Shown here in pieces: positions 19,192 to 31,074 of a DNA stretch of 64,000 nt. The translations under genes and the position numbers were made by a program. The stretch comes from Bordetella parapertussis. Its GTDB lineage: Bacteria; Pseudomonadota; Gammaproteobacteria; Burkholderiales; SG8-39. The notes beneath the pieces are model-generated. The model was not told the origin of the DNA. It saw nothing but the letters and a program-made list of their open reading frames with translations, and did no database searches. The DNA is taken from positions 52,513 to 116,512 of the forward strand of contig CAMAXP010000007.1 of the NCBI GenBank assembly GCA_945862265.1, read 5' to 3'. The stretch's first letter is position 1; each line of letters begins with the position of its first letter.

Positions 19192-19213
19192 GCCTGCCTC
19201 CCCGATTGTTGCC

Positions 19214-20740
19214 TTATTGGGCTGCGAATGCCTTGCGCAGCTCGAATTTTTGTACCTTGCCGGTGCTGTTGCGCGGCAGGGGTGAAGCGAAACGCACGAA
19301 CCTGGGCTTCTTGTAGCCCGCGATCCGCTCGCGGCAATGCTCGATGATGTCGGCCTCGGTGGCTGAGGCCCCGGGGCGAAGCTCGATGAACGCGGCCACC
19401 GCCTCGCCGAACACCGGGTCCGGCACGCCGATCACGGCCGCATCCTGTACAGCCGGGTGGGCCTGCAACACCAGCTCGACTTCCTTGGAATAGATGTTGT
19501 AGCCGCCCGAGAGCACCATGTCCTTCTTGCGGTCCATGATGTAGAGGTGCCCGTCGGGCGCCCGCTTCGCCATGTCGCCGGTCGCGACCCAGCCGTCGCG
19601 GATGGTCTCGGCGGTTTCCTTCGGCTTGTTGAAATAGCAGCGCATCGTGAGATATCGACCAGGCTCGCCGGTGCGCACCCACATCTCGCCGACTTCGCCG
19701 GGCGCGACTTCCTTGCCTTGCGCGTCCACAAGGCGCAGTTCCGCGCCGGGGTTCAGGCGCCCGAGCGAGGTCGGGTGCGTGAACTGCTCCTCGGGCCCGA
19801 GCAGCGTGAGGCCACCCACCTCGGTCATCGCGAAAAAAGAATACATGCGCACTCGCGGCAGGGCCTTGTGGATGCGCTGCTTCACCTCGAGCGGGAAGGC
19901 CTCGCCGGTCACGAGCACCACGTTCACGGTGGCGAAGCTTTCGGGGTGCGCCTCGATCTCGGGCAGCAGCATGCGGCCCACGGTGGGCACGATGCCGATC
20001 ACGGTGATCTTTTCATCGCGCACGAGGGCCGCGGCCTGCGCCGGGTCGAACCGGGGCATCACCACCAGCGTCGAGCCGTGCAGCAGCATGTTCGCCATGC
20101 GCGCAAAGCCCGTGCGGTGCGCGAGCGGCGTGGTCACCAGCTGGCGGTCGGCCGCCGACACCCCGTACTGGACCATGTTGAGGTAGCCATTGGGGATGAT
20201 CGAATTGGCCTGCGTAAGGATCGCGCCCTTGGGCTTGCCGGTGGTGCCGGAGGTGTAGACGATCATGCTGTCGTCGAACTCGGGCGGCACCGCGGGCGTA
20301 CCGGGAGCGCCGGCCGCAATCAGCCCCGCGATCGTGAACTCCCCGGCGCGCGGCGTGCCGGCAATGATGCGCACGAGGCCCTTCGCATCGGCGGCGGCCT
20401 TGTCGAGCACCTCGCGGGTTTCGTCGGAGAAGAACACGGCGCTCGGCGCGCAGTCCGACAGGATGTAGGCGATCTCGCCGGGCGCAAGGCGCGTGTTGAC
20501 CGGCACGGAGATGGCGCCGGCCTTGGTCGCGGCCATGAAGGCGCGCACGAACTCGACCGTGTTGTGCAACTGGATCGCCACGCGGTCGCCCACCTTGACG
20601 CCCTTGTCGCGCAACGCATTGGCGAGCCGGTCGGTGGATTCGTCGAGTTCCCCAAAGGTCAGCTTTTCCGCGCCGCAGATGACTGCGTCCTTGTCGGGGG
20701 TGTTGCGGGCGTGGGCAGCGAGGAACGAGGCGAATTTCAT
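19214..20740 (-). CDS. Acyl-CoA synthetase (AMP-dependent ligase, ANL superfamily)
   Basis: Ligase of 508 residues that activates a carboxylic acid with ATP and CoA through an acyl-AMP. Start chosen at MKFASFLAAHARN because it aligns with the family N-terminus; the frame is open further upstream over the 3' end of the neighbouring Bug gene. The P-loop-like motif YTSGTTGKPKG is near residues 160-170, the A5 motif FFAMTEVGG is present, as are TGDMAKRAPDGHLYIMDRKKDM (hinge/A8) and the catalytic lysine region NSTGKVQK at the end. The substrate is likely an organic or aromatic acid taken up by a neighbouring Bug system. Confidence 0.9.
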   Translation of the reverse strand: MKFASFLAAHARNTPDKDAVICGAEKLTFGELDESTDRLANALRDKGVKVGDRVAIQLHNTVEFVRAFMAATKAGAISVPVNTRLAPGEIAYILSDCAPSAVFFSDETREVLDKAAADAKGLVRIIAGTPRAGEFTIAGLIAAGAPGTPAVPPEFDDSMIVYTSGTTGKPKGAILTQANSIIPNGYLNMVQYGVSAADRQLVTTPLAHRTGFARMANMLLHGSTLVVMPRFDPAQAAALVRDEKITVIGIVPTVGRMLLPEIEAHPESFATVNVVLVTGEAFPLEVKQRIHKALPRVRMYSFFAMTEVGGLTLLGPEEQFTHPTSLGRLNPGAELRLVDAQGKEVAPGEVGEMWVRTGEPGRYLTMRCYFNKPKETAETIRDGWVATGDMAKRAPDGHLYIMDRKKDMVLSGGYNIYSKEVELVLQAHPAVQDAAVIGVPDPVFGEAVAAFIELRPGASATEADIIEHCRERIAGYKKPRFVRFASPLPRNSTGKVQKFELRKAFAAQ

Positions 20741-20748
20741 GGCGGCGG

Positions 20749-21714
20749 CTACTCCGGTTTGATGCCCACGTCGCGCAGGATCTTGGACCACTTGGCGACG
20801 TCGGATTTGATCAGCGCGCCGAATTCCTCCGGCGTGCCGGGCGTGAGGTCGATGGCGAACGTAGCGAACTTTTCCACGTTGGCGGGCTGCTTGAGGATCC
20901 GGCCCATCTCCTGCGAGAGCTTCGCCGTCACCGCCGGCGGCGTGCCGCCCGTGGCGACGATGCCGAACCACACCACCGACTCGTACCCGGGCACGCCGGC
21001 CTCGGACACGGTGGGCAGGTCGGGCATCAGCGAGAAGCGCTTCAGGCCGGTGACTGCGAGCGGCTTGAGCTTGCCGGTCTTGAAGTAGGGCATCGTCGAG
21101 GAGCCCGGATCGAAGGAGAGGTGCACCTGGCCGGCGACGATGTCGGCGATGCCGGGTGCCGACCCCTTGTACGGAATCGCGGTCATGTCGGTGCCGGTCA
21201 TGATCTTGAACAATTCACCCGCCATGTGGGTGGAGCCGCCGTTGCCGGTGGTGGAGAAAGTGAACTTGCCGGGGTTCGCCTTGAGGAGCGCAATAAGCTC
21301 CTTCACGTTGTTGACCGGCACCGTGGTCGGGTTCACCACCAGGAACATCGGCATCGTCATGCCGAGCGACACCGGCGCGAAGTCCTTGACCGGGTCGTAC
21401 TGGATGTTCTTCTGCGTGTAGGCGTTCATCGCGAGGCTGGTGATGCTGCCCACCAGCAGCGTGTAGCCGTCGGCGGGCGCCTTGGCGACCATCATCGCGC
21501 CCACCATCTGGCTCGCGCCGGGCTTGTTCTCCACCAGCACGGGCTGGCCGAGCGACTCCTGCATCTGCTGGCCGAGCACGCGCGCGAAGAGGTCCGTGAC
21601 CCCGCCCGGCGGGTACGGCACGATGATCTTGACCGGCTTGGTGGGCCACGCCTGCGCGAAAGCCGTGCCGGACAACACGAGGAAAACCGAAACTAAGAGC
21701 GCTTTGAGCTGCAT
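20749..21714 (-). CDS. Bug-family tripartite tricarboxylate transporter substrate-binding protein
   Basis: Periplasmic receptor of 321 residues. The signal peptide ends at AFAQA (about residue 22), followed by WPTKPVKIIVPYPPGGVTD, VLVENKPGASQMVGAMMVAKAPADGYT and IPYKGSAPGIADIVAGQVHL, all typical. It lies between an acyl-CoA dehydrogenase gene upstream (28-bp gap) and an acyl-CoA ligase gene downstream (8-bp gap) on the same strand, consistent with uptake of the acid that this operon activates. No TctAB membrane genes are near. Confidence 0.93.
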   Translation of the reverse strand: MQLKALLVSVFLVLSGTAFAQAWPTKPVKIIVPYPPGGVTDLFARVLGQQMQESLGQPVLVENKPGASQMVGAMMVAKAPADGYTLLVGSITSLAMNAYTQKNIQYDPVKDFAPVSLGMTMPMFLVVNPTTVPVNNVKELIALLKANPGKFTFSTTGNGGSTHMAGELFKIMTGTDMTAIPYKGSAPGIADIVAGQVHLSFDPGSSTMPYFKTGKLKPLAVTGLKRFSLMPDLPTVSEAGVPGYESVVWFGIVATGGTPPAVTAKLSQEMGRILKQPANVEKFATFAIDLTPGTPEEFGALIKSDVAKWSKILRDVGIKPE

Positions 21715-21742
21715 GTCTGTCTCCTTGGGGTAGGCCCCGGGG

Positions 21743-22948
<1,206 letters not shown>

Positions 22949-22951
22949 GGC

Positions 22952-24490
22952 TCAGCCTTCGGCGACGGTAAAGCCCTGCCGCAGTTCGTACTTCAGCACC
23001 TTGCCCGTGCTGTTCCTCGGCAACGCATTGACGAACCGTACGTAACGGGGCTTCTTGTAGCTGGCGATGGTCTCGCGGCAGTGCTCGATGATGATCTCGG
23101 CCGCCACGGACTGCCCGGGATGGGTCTCGACAAAGGCGGCCACCGCCTCTCCGTAGACTGCGTCGGGCACGCCGACCACGGCCACGTCATGCACGCCGGG
23201 CACGCCCATGATGGCGGCCTCGACTTCCTTGGAATAGATGTTGTAGCCGCCGGAAAGCACCATGTCCTTCTTGCGGTCCACGATGTAGAGGTAGCCTTCC
23301 GCGTCGAAGCGCCCGAGGTCGCCGGTCTTCACCCAGCCGTTGTCGATCGCCTCGCGCGTGGCCTCGGGGTTGTTGTAGTAACCGCGCATCGTGAGGCAAC
23401 TGCCCGGCGGGCCGGAGCGCACAAGGATCTCGCCGGTGTCGCCGACCGGGACCCGCGCGCCCTTGTCGTCGACGAGCTTGAGTTCCACGCCGGGGTTCAC
23501 GCGCCCGACGGACGCCCCCTTGTCGAACTGCTCGGACGGCCCGAGGTTGGTGATCGCGCCGACCTCGGTCATGGCAAAGAACGAATGCAGTTCGAGCTTC
23601 GGCAGCACGCGCAGGAGGCGCTGCTTCACCTCAACGGGGAAGGCTTCGCCCGTCACCACCGCGGCGCGCAGCGTGCGGAAGCGCTCCGGTGCCGCCTCGA
23701 TCTCCGGCAGCAACATGCGGCCCACGGTCGGCACCATGCCCATCAGCGTGATGCCTTCCTTCTCGATGATGCGCGCGGCTTCCTTTGCGTCGAAGCGCGG
23801 CATCACCACCAGGCTCGCCCCCGCGCACACCATGTTGAGCAGGCGCTGGAATGCGGAGCGGTGCGCCAGCGGCGTGGTCGCGAGGATGCGGTCGGCCGGG
23901 GTGAGATTCCACTGCAGGCCGTTGATATAGGCGGCCAGCATGATGTAGTTGGCCTGCGTGATGATCGCGCCCTTGGGCTTGCCGGTCGTGCCCGAGGTGT
24001 ACGAGATCATGCAGTCGTCGAATTCGGGCGGGACCTCGGGCAGGTCCATGGTGCTTACTCGGATGAGGTCCGCAAACGAGTCCTCGCCCTCCGCGGGCGC
24101 ATCCACGCACAGGCGCAACGAAGGCAACGGGCCCGCCTTCGACAGCAGCACCCGCGTTTCGTCCTCCAGCACCAGCGCCTTGGGCGTGGCGTCGCCGAGG
24201 ATATAGGCCACCTCCGGCGGGGACAGCTTGGGATTCAGGGTGATCGCAATGGCGCCGGCCTTGACCACGCCCATGAAGGCGACAACAAACTCGGCGCGGT
24301 TGGCAAGGGCAATGGCCACGCGATCGCCGACGGCGATGCCGCGCGAGGCGAGGCCGCAAGCCAGCCGGGTCGACTGCTCGTCGACCTGGCTGAAACTGAG
24401 GCGCACGTCGCCCGCATTTCCTACTGCGACCACGGCCTCGCTCCCCGGCGTGGCCAGGGCGTGGGCCGCGAGGAAAGCCGCCAGCTTCAT
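22952..24490 (-). CDS. Acyl-CoA synthetase (AMP-dependent ligase)
   Basis: Second CoA ligase of the operon, 512 residues, clearly paralogous to the one at 19214. Motifs are YTSGTTGKPKGAIITQANYI, FFAMTEVGAITNLGP, RGYYNNPEATREAI, TGDLGRFDAEGYLYIVDRKKDM, GGYNIYSKEVEAAI and NSTGKVLKYELRQG with the catalytic Lys. It lies 10 bp after the DUF35 gene and 3 bp before the acyl-CoA dehydrogenase gene. Two ligases in one operon hint at two different acids, for example a parent substrate and a degradation product. Substrate unknown. Confidence 0.92.
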   Translation of the reverse strand: MKLAAFLAAHALATPGSEAVVAVGNAGDVRLSFSQVDEQSTRLACGLASRGIAVGDRVAIALANRAEFVVAFMGVVKAGAIAITLNPKLSPPEVAYILGDATPKALVLEDETRVLLSKAGPLPSLRLCVDAPAEGEDSFADLIRVSTMDLPEVPPEFDDCMISYTSGTTGKPKGAIITQANYIMLAAYINGLQWNLTPADRILATTPLAHRSAFQRLLNMVCAGASLVVMPRFDAKEAARIIEKEGITLMGMVPTVGRMLLPEIEAAPERFRTLRAAVVTGEAFPVEVKQRLLRVLPKLELHSFFAMTEVGAITNLGPSEQFDKGASVGRVNPGVELKLVDDKGARVPVGDTGEILVRSGPPGSCLTMRGYYNNPEATREAIDNGWVKTGDLGRFDAEGYLYIVDRKKDMVLSGGYNIYSKEVEAAIMGVPGVHDVAVVGVPDAVYGEAVAAFVETHPGQSVAAEIIIEHCRETIASYKKPRYVRFVNALPRNSTGKVLKYELRQGFTVAEG

Positions 24491-24500
24491 GCGCCGCCCG

Positions 24501-24950
24501 TCAGGCGGGCTGGAAGGCCGGGTAGTTGATGTCTTCCGACAGCTTCTCCCAGTACAGCTTGACCGGCATGCCGATCTTCACGTCCTCGGCCTTTACGTTG
24601 AAGAGGTTGCACAGCATCCGCACGCCTTCCTCGAGCTCGACCAGCGCGACCATGTACGGGACGCGGTCCTCATGGCCGGGCCAGGCGCTGAACGTGTTGG
24701 TATAGCTGTACACGGTGCCGCGGCCGGAGACCTCGCGCCACTCGAGGTTGCGCTTGCCGTTGGCCATGCTGACCGGGCGGGGGAAGAACTGCGGCTTGCC
24801 GGTGTCCTTGCAGTACTGGATGACCAGCTTGCCGTTCTTCGCCGCGTCCCAGAACGGCTTGGTGTCCATGTAGGTGTTCGGGCGCGGCAGGGGCCGCGGG
24901 ATCTTCTTCACCTCGGGTTTGGCGGGTGCTGCCTTTGCTTGTTCGCTCAT
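24501..24950 (-). CDS. DUF35/OB-fold acyl-CoA-associated protein with degenerate zinc ribbon
   Basis: Protein of 149 residues of the DUF35 (ChsH2/Zn-ribbon OB-fold) group that pairs with thiolase-fold enzymes. The rubredoxin-like ribbon is degenerate: in YCKDTGKPQFFPRPVS only the first of the usual four cysteines remains, so zinc binding is doubtful. The OB-fold half follows (WREVSGRGTVYSYTNTF, VPYMVALVELEEGVRMLCNL, VKIGMPVKLYWEKL). Its start overlaps the stop of the upstream thiolase-like gene by 4 bp, strongly implying a complex with it. Known thiolase-fold/DUF35 complexes act in acyl transfer or retro-aldol cleavage. Confidence 0.85.
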   Translation of the reverse strand: MSEQAKAAPAKPEVKKIPRPLPRPNTYMDTKPFWDAAKNGKLVIQYCKDTGKPQFFPRPVSMANGKRNLEWREVSGRGTVYSYTNTFSAWPGHEDRVPYMVALVELEEGVRMLCNLFNVKAEDVKIGMPVKLYWEKLSEDINYPAFQPA

Positions 24951-26119
24951 GATTGCTCCATGACGAGGACGCCGGAGACGCCCCAGTTGCGGCCGTAGGG
25001 AATGACACCGATGCCGGTGACCATGCAGTTGCGCGGGTCGGAGACCTGCCGCGCGCCGGCTTCGCCGAACATCTGGCGCACGCCCTCGACGAGGTTGAGG
25101 CCGCCGCCGGCGAGACCCGGCTGGCCCGCCGAGATCTGGCCACCCGAGGTATTGAGGGGCAGCGTGCCGAGGTGCGAAAGGTCGGTGTTCATCACAAACT
25201 CGCAGCCCTTGCCCTTGGGGCAGAAGCCGATGTCCTCGAGCGTGATGATCAGCGCAATGAGGAAGTCGTCGTACGGCATGATCATGCGGATGTCTTTCGC
25301 CGTCATCTCCGCCTGCTTCAGCGCCCTGGGGCCGGCGACCGAGAAGCCCGACACGGTGATGTCGGCAAGCGGCTCCGCAACCTTGAAGTTGCTGATCTCG
25401 CCGTAGCCGACCGGGTGGACCATCTTCTTCGCGCCGAGCTTCTTGGCGTTCTCGGTCGAGGTCACGAGCACGCCGTTGGCGCCGTCGCAGACCATGACCG
25501 AATCGAGCATGCGCAAGGGTTCCGACACGTACTTGGAATTCAGGTAGTCGGCTTCCGTGAGCGGTTTCTGCAGCTTGTCGACCGCGTTCGGGTTCATCAG
25601 CGCATGGTTGCGCTGGGTCACCGCGAGCTTGGCCAGCGCCCGGTCATCCAGCCCGTACTGGTACTTGTAGCGCTGGGTGATCAGGCCGAACGCGCCCACC
25701 GGGCCGCGCAGGCCGATGGGGTACTGGAATTCGCCGCGCTGCGCGCCCTGCTCGGGGTTGCGCCCGGAGGACTGCGCGTCCGACGCGAGGACGAACACCG
25801 TCTCGCACAGGCCGTCGCGGATCGCGGCGGCGGCGCGCGCGATGCCGCCGATGCCGGACGTGCCGCCGAGGCCGTTCAGCTGCATCCAGGACGGCGACAG
25901 CCCGAGCATCTCGGACATGTACACGCCCCAGAAGGGGTTCTGCGTCTCGCTCATCGTCTCGGCGATGGACAGGCCGTCGATCTTGTCCTTGTCGATGCCG
26001 GTCTGGTTGAGTATCTGCTCCAGCACCTCGCCCGCGAGGTCGTAGGAACTGCGGCCGCCTTTCAGCGTGACCTTGGTCTCGCCGTAGCCGATGACGGCGA
26101 TGTCCTTGCGCTTGCTCAT
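24947..26119 (-). CDS. Thiolase-fold enzyme lacking canonical catalytic Cys (Ltp2/SCP-x-like)
   Basis: Protein of 390 residues with start MSKRKDIAVIGYGETKV at the complement of 26117-26119. The two thiolase halves are visible, but the place where the nucleophilic Cys normally lies reads LNGLGGTSGIGGIARAAAAIRDG, and the later catalytic loop reads LNTSGGQISAGQPGLAGG with Gln where His is usual. It is therefore unlikely to be a true 3-ketoacyl-CoA thiolase. Proteins of this type with a DUF35 partner, such as Ltp2, are retro-aldolases in side-chain degradation; this assignment is by analogy. First gene of the operon that runs down to 17933. Confidence 0.82.
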   Translation of the reverse strand: MSKRKDIAVIGYGETKVTLKGGRSSYDLAGEVLEQILNQTGIDKDKIDGLSIAETMSETQNPFWGVYMSEMLGLSPSWMQLNGLGGTSGIGGIARAAAAIRDGLCETVFVLASDAQSSGRNPEQGAQRGEFQYPIGLRGPVGAFGLITQRYKYQYGLDDRALAKLAVTQRNHALMNPNAVDKLQKPLTEADYLNSKYVSEPLRMLDSVMVCDGANGVLVTSTENAKKLGAKKMVHPVGYGEISNFKVAEPLADITVSGFSVAGPRALKQAEMTAKDIRMIMPYDDFLIALIITLEDIGFCPKGKGCEFVMNTDLSHLGTLPLNTSGGQISAGQPGLAGGGLNLVEGVRQMFGEAGARQVSDPRNCMVTGIGVIPYGRNWGVSGVLVMEQS

Positions 26120-26349
26120 AGTGATTTCCTCCAACGTGTGAAGCTCATGCTGTGGCCTCCTGGGACGGCGCTGCCAGGCGACCGCAGGTGGGGGTCGCGA
26201 GCGCCGCGGCGGCCATCTTAGATCAGTTGGCTGCGGCTGCGGCCCGGCGACTGCGAAACATTCCGCTCCCGGATCGAAACTGATGTGCCCTGCCGGCGGC
26301 AATGGATCGTATAGTTGGCGTCCCGAAAGACGCTCCCGACCGCACCCGA
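26120..26349. promoter_or_regulatory. Divergent promoter region between two acyl-CoA operons
   Basis: The 230 bp separate the thiolase-like gene (minus) from the acyl-CoA synthetase gene (plus). A purine-rich AGGAAAT ribosome site on the minus strand precedes the thiolase start. TATAGT at 26309-26314 could be a -10 element for the plus-strand operon. No clear operator or gene is seen. Confidence 0.4.
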
Positions 26350-27882
<1,533 letters not shown>

Positions 27883-27893
27883 GGAGAGATCGA

Positions 27894-28307
27894 ATGAAAC
27901 CCGGACTGACCGTTGGCATGACCAAGACCGTGCGCGTGGTGGTGGACACCGAGCGCACTATCGGCTTCATGGGCGAGGCGCTGCGCGTGTATGCCACGCC
28001 GATGATGGTTCGCGACGTGGAAATCACCTGCAAGGACTTCCTCGGCGAGTACCTCGCGCCCGAGGAAAACTCCGTCGGTGCCCGCGTCGAGATCGACCAC
28101 CTGGGACCGACGCTGCGCGACATGTGGGTCGACGTCACCGCGACCGTCACCGGCATCGAGGGCCGCCGCGTGAACTTCGAGGTCGAGGTCCGCGACGTGC
28201 TCGACCTGGTGGGCAAGGCCAAGCACACGCGCTTCATCGTCGACCTCGCCAAGCAGAAGGAAAGGCTCGACGCCAAGGCCGCCAAGGTCGCCGCCCTCGG
28301 CAAATAA
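27894..28307 (+). CDS. Thioesterase (fluoroacetyl-CoA thioesterase FlK-like hotdog fold)
   Basis: Protein of 137 residues with a strong aaggagag ribosome site 5 bases from the ATG. It resembles the FlK-like hotdog thioesterases: KPGLTVGMTKTVRVVVDTERTIGFMG, YATPMMVRDVEITCKDFLGEYLAPEENSVGARVEIDHLGPT and the VDVTATVTGIEGRRVNFEVEVRD strands with the conserved Glu and His. It would hydrolyse an acyl-CoA, perhaps the product of the following oxidoreductase or a dead-end thioester. It begins 11 bp after the ligase and ends 19 bp before the Mo subunit, so the genes form an operon. Confidence 0.85.
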   Translation: MKPGLTVGMTKTVRVVVDTERTIGFMGEALRVYATPMMVRDVEITCKDFLGEYLAPEENSVGARVEIDHLGPTLRDMWVDVTATVTGIEGRRVNFEVEVRDVLDLVGKAKHTRFIVDLAKQKERLDAKAAKVAALGK

Positions 28308-28326
28308 TTCGTCCCCGGAACCCGCA

Positions 28327-31074
28327 ATGAACGCAGAAGCCCCGAAGACCTCCGTCCCCGGCCAGAGCAAGATGGTGCCGCTGTACTGCAACCAGTGCGT
28401 GTGCGGCCCGGACCTGTTCAAGGTCGAGGTCAAGGACGGGGTGGCGCTGCGCATGACGCCGAACTTCGACCTCGACGGGGTGCACCCCGCGGGCGGGCGC
28501 ATCTGCGTGAAGGCCTACGGCCTGGTGCAAAAGACCTACAACCCGAACCGCATCACCCGGCCGCTGAAGCGCACCAACCCGAAAAAGGGCAAGGAGCACG
28601 ACCCGGGCTTCGTGGAGATCTCGTGGGACGAGGCGCTCGACATCGTGGCGGGCAAACTCAACGAGATCCAGGCCAAGGGCATGCGCGACGAGGAGGGTTA
28701 CCCGCGCCTCGCCGCGAGCTTCGGCGGCGGCGGCACGCCCACGCGCTACATGGGCACCTTCCCGGCCTTCCTCTCGGCGTGGGGCGTGCTGGACCAGGGC
28801 TACGGCTCCGGCCAGGGCGCGAAGTGCTTCCACTCGGAGCACCTTTACGGCGAGTTCTGGCACCGCGCGTTCACGGTCGTGGTGGACTCGCCCAACTGCG
28901 ACTACATCATCAACTTCGGCAGCAACAACGAGGCCTCGGGGGGCGTCTCTGGCGTCTGGAGGCAGGCCGACGCCCGTTCGCGCGGATTGAAGCGCGTCCA
29001 GGTCGAGCCGCACCTGTCGGTGACCGGCGCCCTCTCGGGCGAATGGGTGCCGATCAAGCCCAAGACCGACCCGGCCTTCATGTATGCGCTGATCCACCGC
29101 ATCGTGCTGGAGCGCAACTGGCGAGAAGTCTGCGACGTCAAGTTCCTCACGGAGACCACGAACTCGCCCTACCTCGTCGGCCCGCACGGCTACTTCCTGC
29201 GCGACACCGCGAGCGGCAAGCCCCTGATCTGGGACCTCGCCGACGGTAAAGCCAAGCCCTACGACGAAGCGATCGCCGACGCGGCCATGGAAGGCCGCTA
29301 CACGGTCGCCGGCTACGAGGAAGGCCCCGACGGCGAGCGCTGGGTACACGCCTCGGTCGGGGCGCAACCGTCGTTCGAACTGATGCGCGAGCATATCCGC
29401 CAGTACACGCCCGAGTGGGCCGCGGCCGAGTGCGACGTGCCCGTGGAAACCATCCGCCGCGTCGCCGACGAGTTCGTCGCGCACGCGAAGATCGGCGCGA
29501 CCATCACGATCGAAGGGGTGACCCTGCCGCACCGCCCCGTGGGCGTGATGCTCGGCAAGGGAGTGAACAACGGCTGGGGCGGCTACCAGGCCATGTGGGG
29601 CCGCACGATGCTCGCGTGCCTCGTTGGCGCGCTGGAAGTTCCGGGCGGAACGATGGGCACCAAGGTCCGGCTCAACCGCCCCGCGGACAACCGCCTGAAG
29701 AGCGCCAAGCACGGCGAGGACGGGTTCATGACCTACCCGTTCAACTCCACCAAGAAGGACGAGTGGCAGTCGAAGCCCCACATCCGCAACGCCTACAAGA
29801 TGCTGGTGCCGCTGGCGGCGAACTCGCCATGGTCGGCGGCGCTGGGTCCCGCGCACCTGCCATGGCTGTTCCAGCACAAGGCGCCCAAGCCCTGGCCGCG
29901 CCAGACGCTGCCGGAAATGTGGATCTGCTACCGCACCAACCCGGCGATCTCGTCCTGGAACGCGCCCGAGGTTGCCAAGCGCATCGCCGAATTCCCGTTC
30001 ACGCTTGCATTCGGCTACACGCAGGACGAGTCCAACTGGATGGCCGACGTAATCCTGCCGGAAGCCACCGACCTTGAAAGCTGGCAGATGTCGCGGATCG
30101 GCGGCACGGGCTCGGCCGAGCAGTTCTGGCACCACCAGGGCTGGGCGCTGCGCCAGCCCGCGGTCAAGCCCGCCGGCGACTGCATGGACATGACCGATAT
30201 CTCGACCGAACTGGCCAAGCGTACCGGCCTGCTGAAGAAATACAACGAGGCGATCAACCGAGGCTCAGCAGCAATGGCGCTGCGCGGCGAAGGCTACGAC
30301 TACGCGCTGGACCCTGAAGTGCCCCACGCCGCCAAGGAGATCTGGGACGCGGTGGCCAAGGCCGCCAGCCACGAGGTGTCCGGCGGCGCCGACGTGCACG
30401 GCATCGACTGGTTCAGCGAGAAGGGCTTCATGATCCGGCCGTTTTCCCAATTGGAGTGGTACCTCTACCCGCGCATGAAGCAGGAGGGCCTGCGCTTCGA
30501 GATGCCCTACCAGGAGCGCATCAAGCGCCACGGCGAGCAGCTGGAGCGCCGCCTGCACGAGGTCGGCATCGAATGGTGGAACCCGCAGCTGAAGGAATAC
30601 GAGGCGCTGCCCGGCTACCTCGCCTTTCCCGACATCTGGGAGAACTACGCGACCGAACTGGGCCGCGACCCCAAGGACTTTCCGCTGTGGGCGCTGACCT
30701 CGCGCAGCATGCAGTACGCGTGGGGCGCCAACGTGGGCCTGCCGCTGATCCGCGAGGTGGCGCAGAACGTGTCGGGCCACGATGGCGTGATCATCAACCG
30801 CGCGACCGCGAAAAAGCTCGGCATCGCCGACGGCGATGCCATCGTGCTCGAATCTGCCAGCGGCACGACACGCGGCCGCGCGACGCTGCGCGAAGGCATC
30901 CGGCCCGATACCGTGCTGCTGATCGGCCAGTTCGACCACTGGGCCACGCCCGTGGCCAAGGACTTCGGGGTGGCGAGCCTGAACTCGCTGACCGACCTTG
31001 CCGTGTCGCTCACCGATGCGACCGGCAGCGGCGCGGACATCATGCGTGTATCCGTGAAGAAGGTGGTGGCATGA
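28327..31074 (+). CDS. Molybdopterin oxidoreductase catalytic subunit (phenylacetyl-CoA:acceptor oxidoreductase PadB-like)
   Basis: DMSO-reductase-family Mo/bis-MGD enzyme of 915 residues. The N-terminal FeS-binding segment has C21, C24, an off-register C26 and C60 (YCNQCVCGPD and RICVKAYG), so the fourth ligand spacing differs from the textbook Cx2Cx3C. Then follow the Mo domains (ISWDEALDIVAGKL, FGGGGTPTRYMG, GQGAKCFHSEH) and a C-terminal MGD-binding domain (INRATAKKLGIADGDAIVLES). There is no Tat signal, so catalysis is cytoplasmic. Neighbours (CoA ligase, thioesterase, FeS/membrane subunit) recall the membrane-bound oxidoreductase that oxidises phenylacetyl-CoA to phenylglyoxylate. The specific substrate is inferred. 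Its stop overlaps the next start. Confidence 0.82.
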   Translation: MNAEAPKTSVPGQSKMVPLYCNQCVCGPDLFKVEVKDGVALRMTPNFDLDGVHPAGGRICVKAYGLVQKTYNPNRITRPLKRTNPKKGKEHDPGFVEISWDEALDIVAGKLNEIQAKGMRDEEGYPRLAASFGGGGTPTRYMGTFPAFLSAWGVLDQGYGSGQGAKCFHSEHLYGEFWHRAFTVVVDSPNCDYIINFGSNNEASGGVSGVWRQADARSRGLKRVQVEPHLSVTGALSGEWVPIKPKTDPAFMYALIHRIVLERNWREVCDVKFLTETTNSPYLVGPHGYFLRDTASGKPLIWDLADGKAKPYDEAIADAAMEGRYTVAGYEEGPDGERWVHASVGAQPSFELMREHIRQYTPEWAAAECDVPVETIRRVADEFVAHAKIGATITIEGVTLPHRPVGVMLGKGVNNGWGGYQAMWGRTMLACLVGALEVPGGTMGTKVRLNRPADNRLKSAKHGEDGFMTYPFNSTKKDEWQSKPHIRNAYKMLVPLAANSPWSAALGPAHLPWLFQHKAPKPWPRQTLPEMWICYRTNPAISSWNAPEVAKRIAEFPFTLAFGYTQDESNWMADVILPEATDLESWQMSRIGGTGSAEQFWHHQGWALRQPAVKPAGDCMDMTDISTELAKRTGLLKKYNEAINRGSAAMALRGEGYDYALDPEVPHAAKEIWDAVAKAASHEVSGGADVHGIDWFSEKGFMIRPFSQLEWYLYPRMKQEGLRFEMPYQERIKRHGEQLERRLHEVGIEWWNPQLKEYEALPGYLAFPDIWENYATELGRDPKDFPLWALTSRSMQYAWGANVGLPLIREVAQNVSGHDGVIINRATAKKLGIADGDAIVLESASGTTRGRATLREGIRPDTVLLIGQFDHWATPVAKDFGVASLNSLTDLAVSLTDATGSGADIMRVSVKKVVA

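Noticed and set aside
19457..21088. A 543-codon plus-strand frame across the acyl-CoA ligase and Bug genes
   Set aside because: It spans the antisense of two proven genes and has no recognisable domain.
24501..24950. Zinc-ribbon assignment for the DUF35 protein
   Set aside because: Only one of the usual four ribbon cysteines is present.
28234..30135. A long minus-strand frame opposite the Mo oxidoreductase gene
   Set aside because: Composition is that of a GC-rich shadow and the plus strand encodes an intact 915-residue enzyme.
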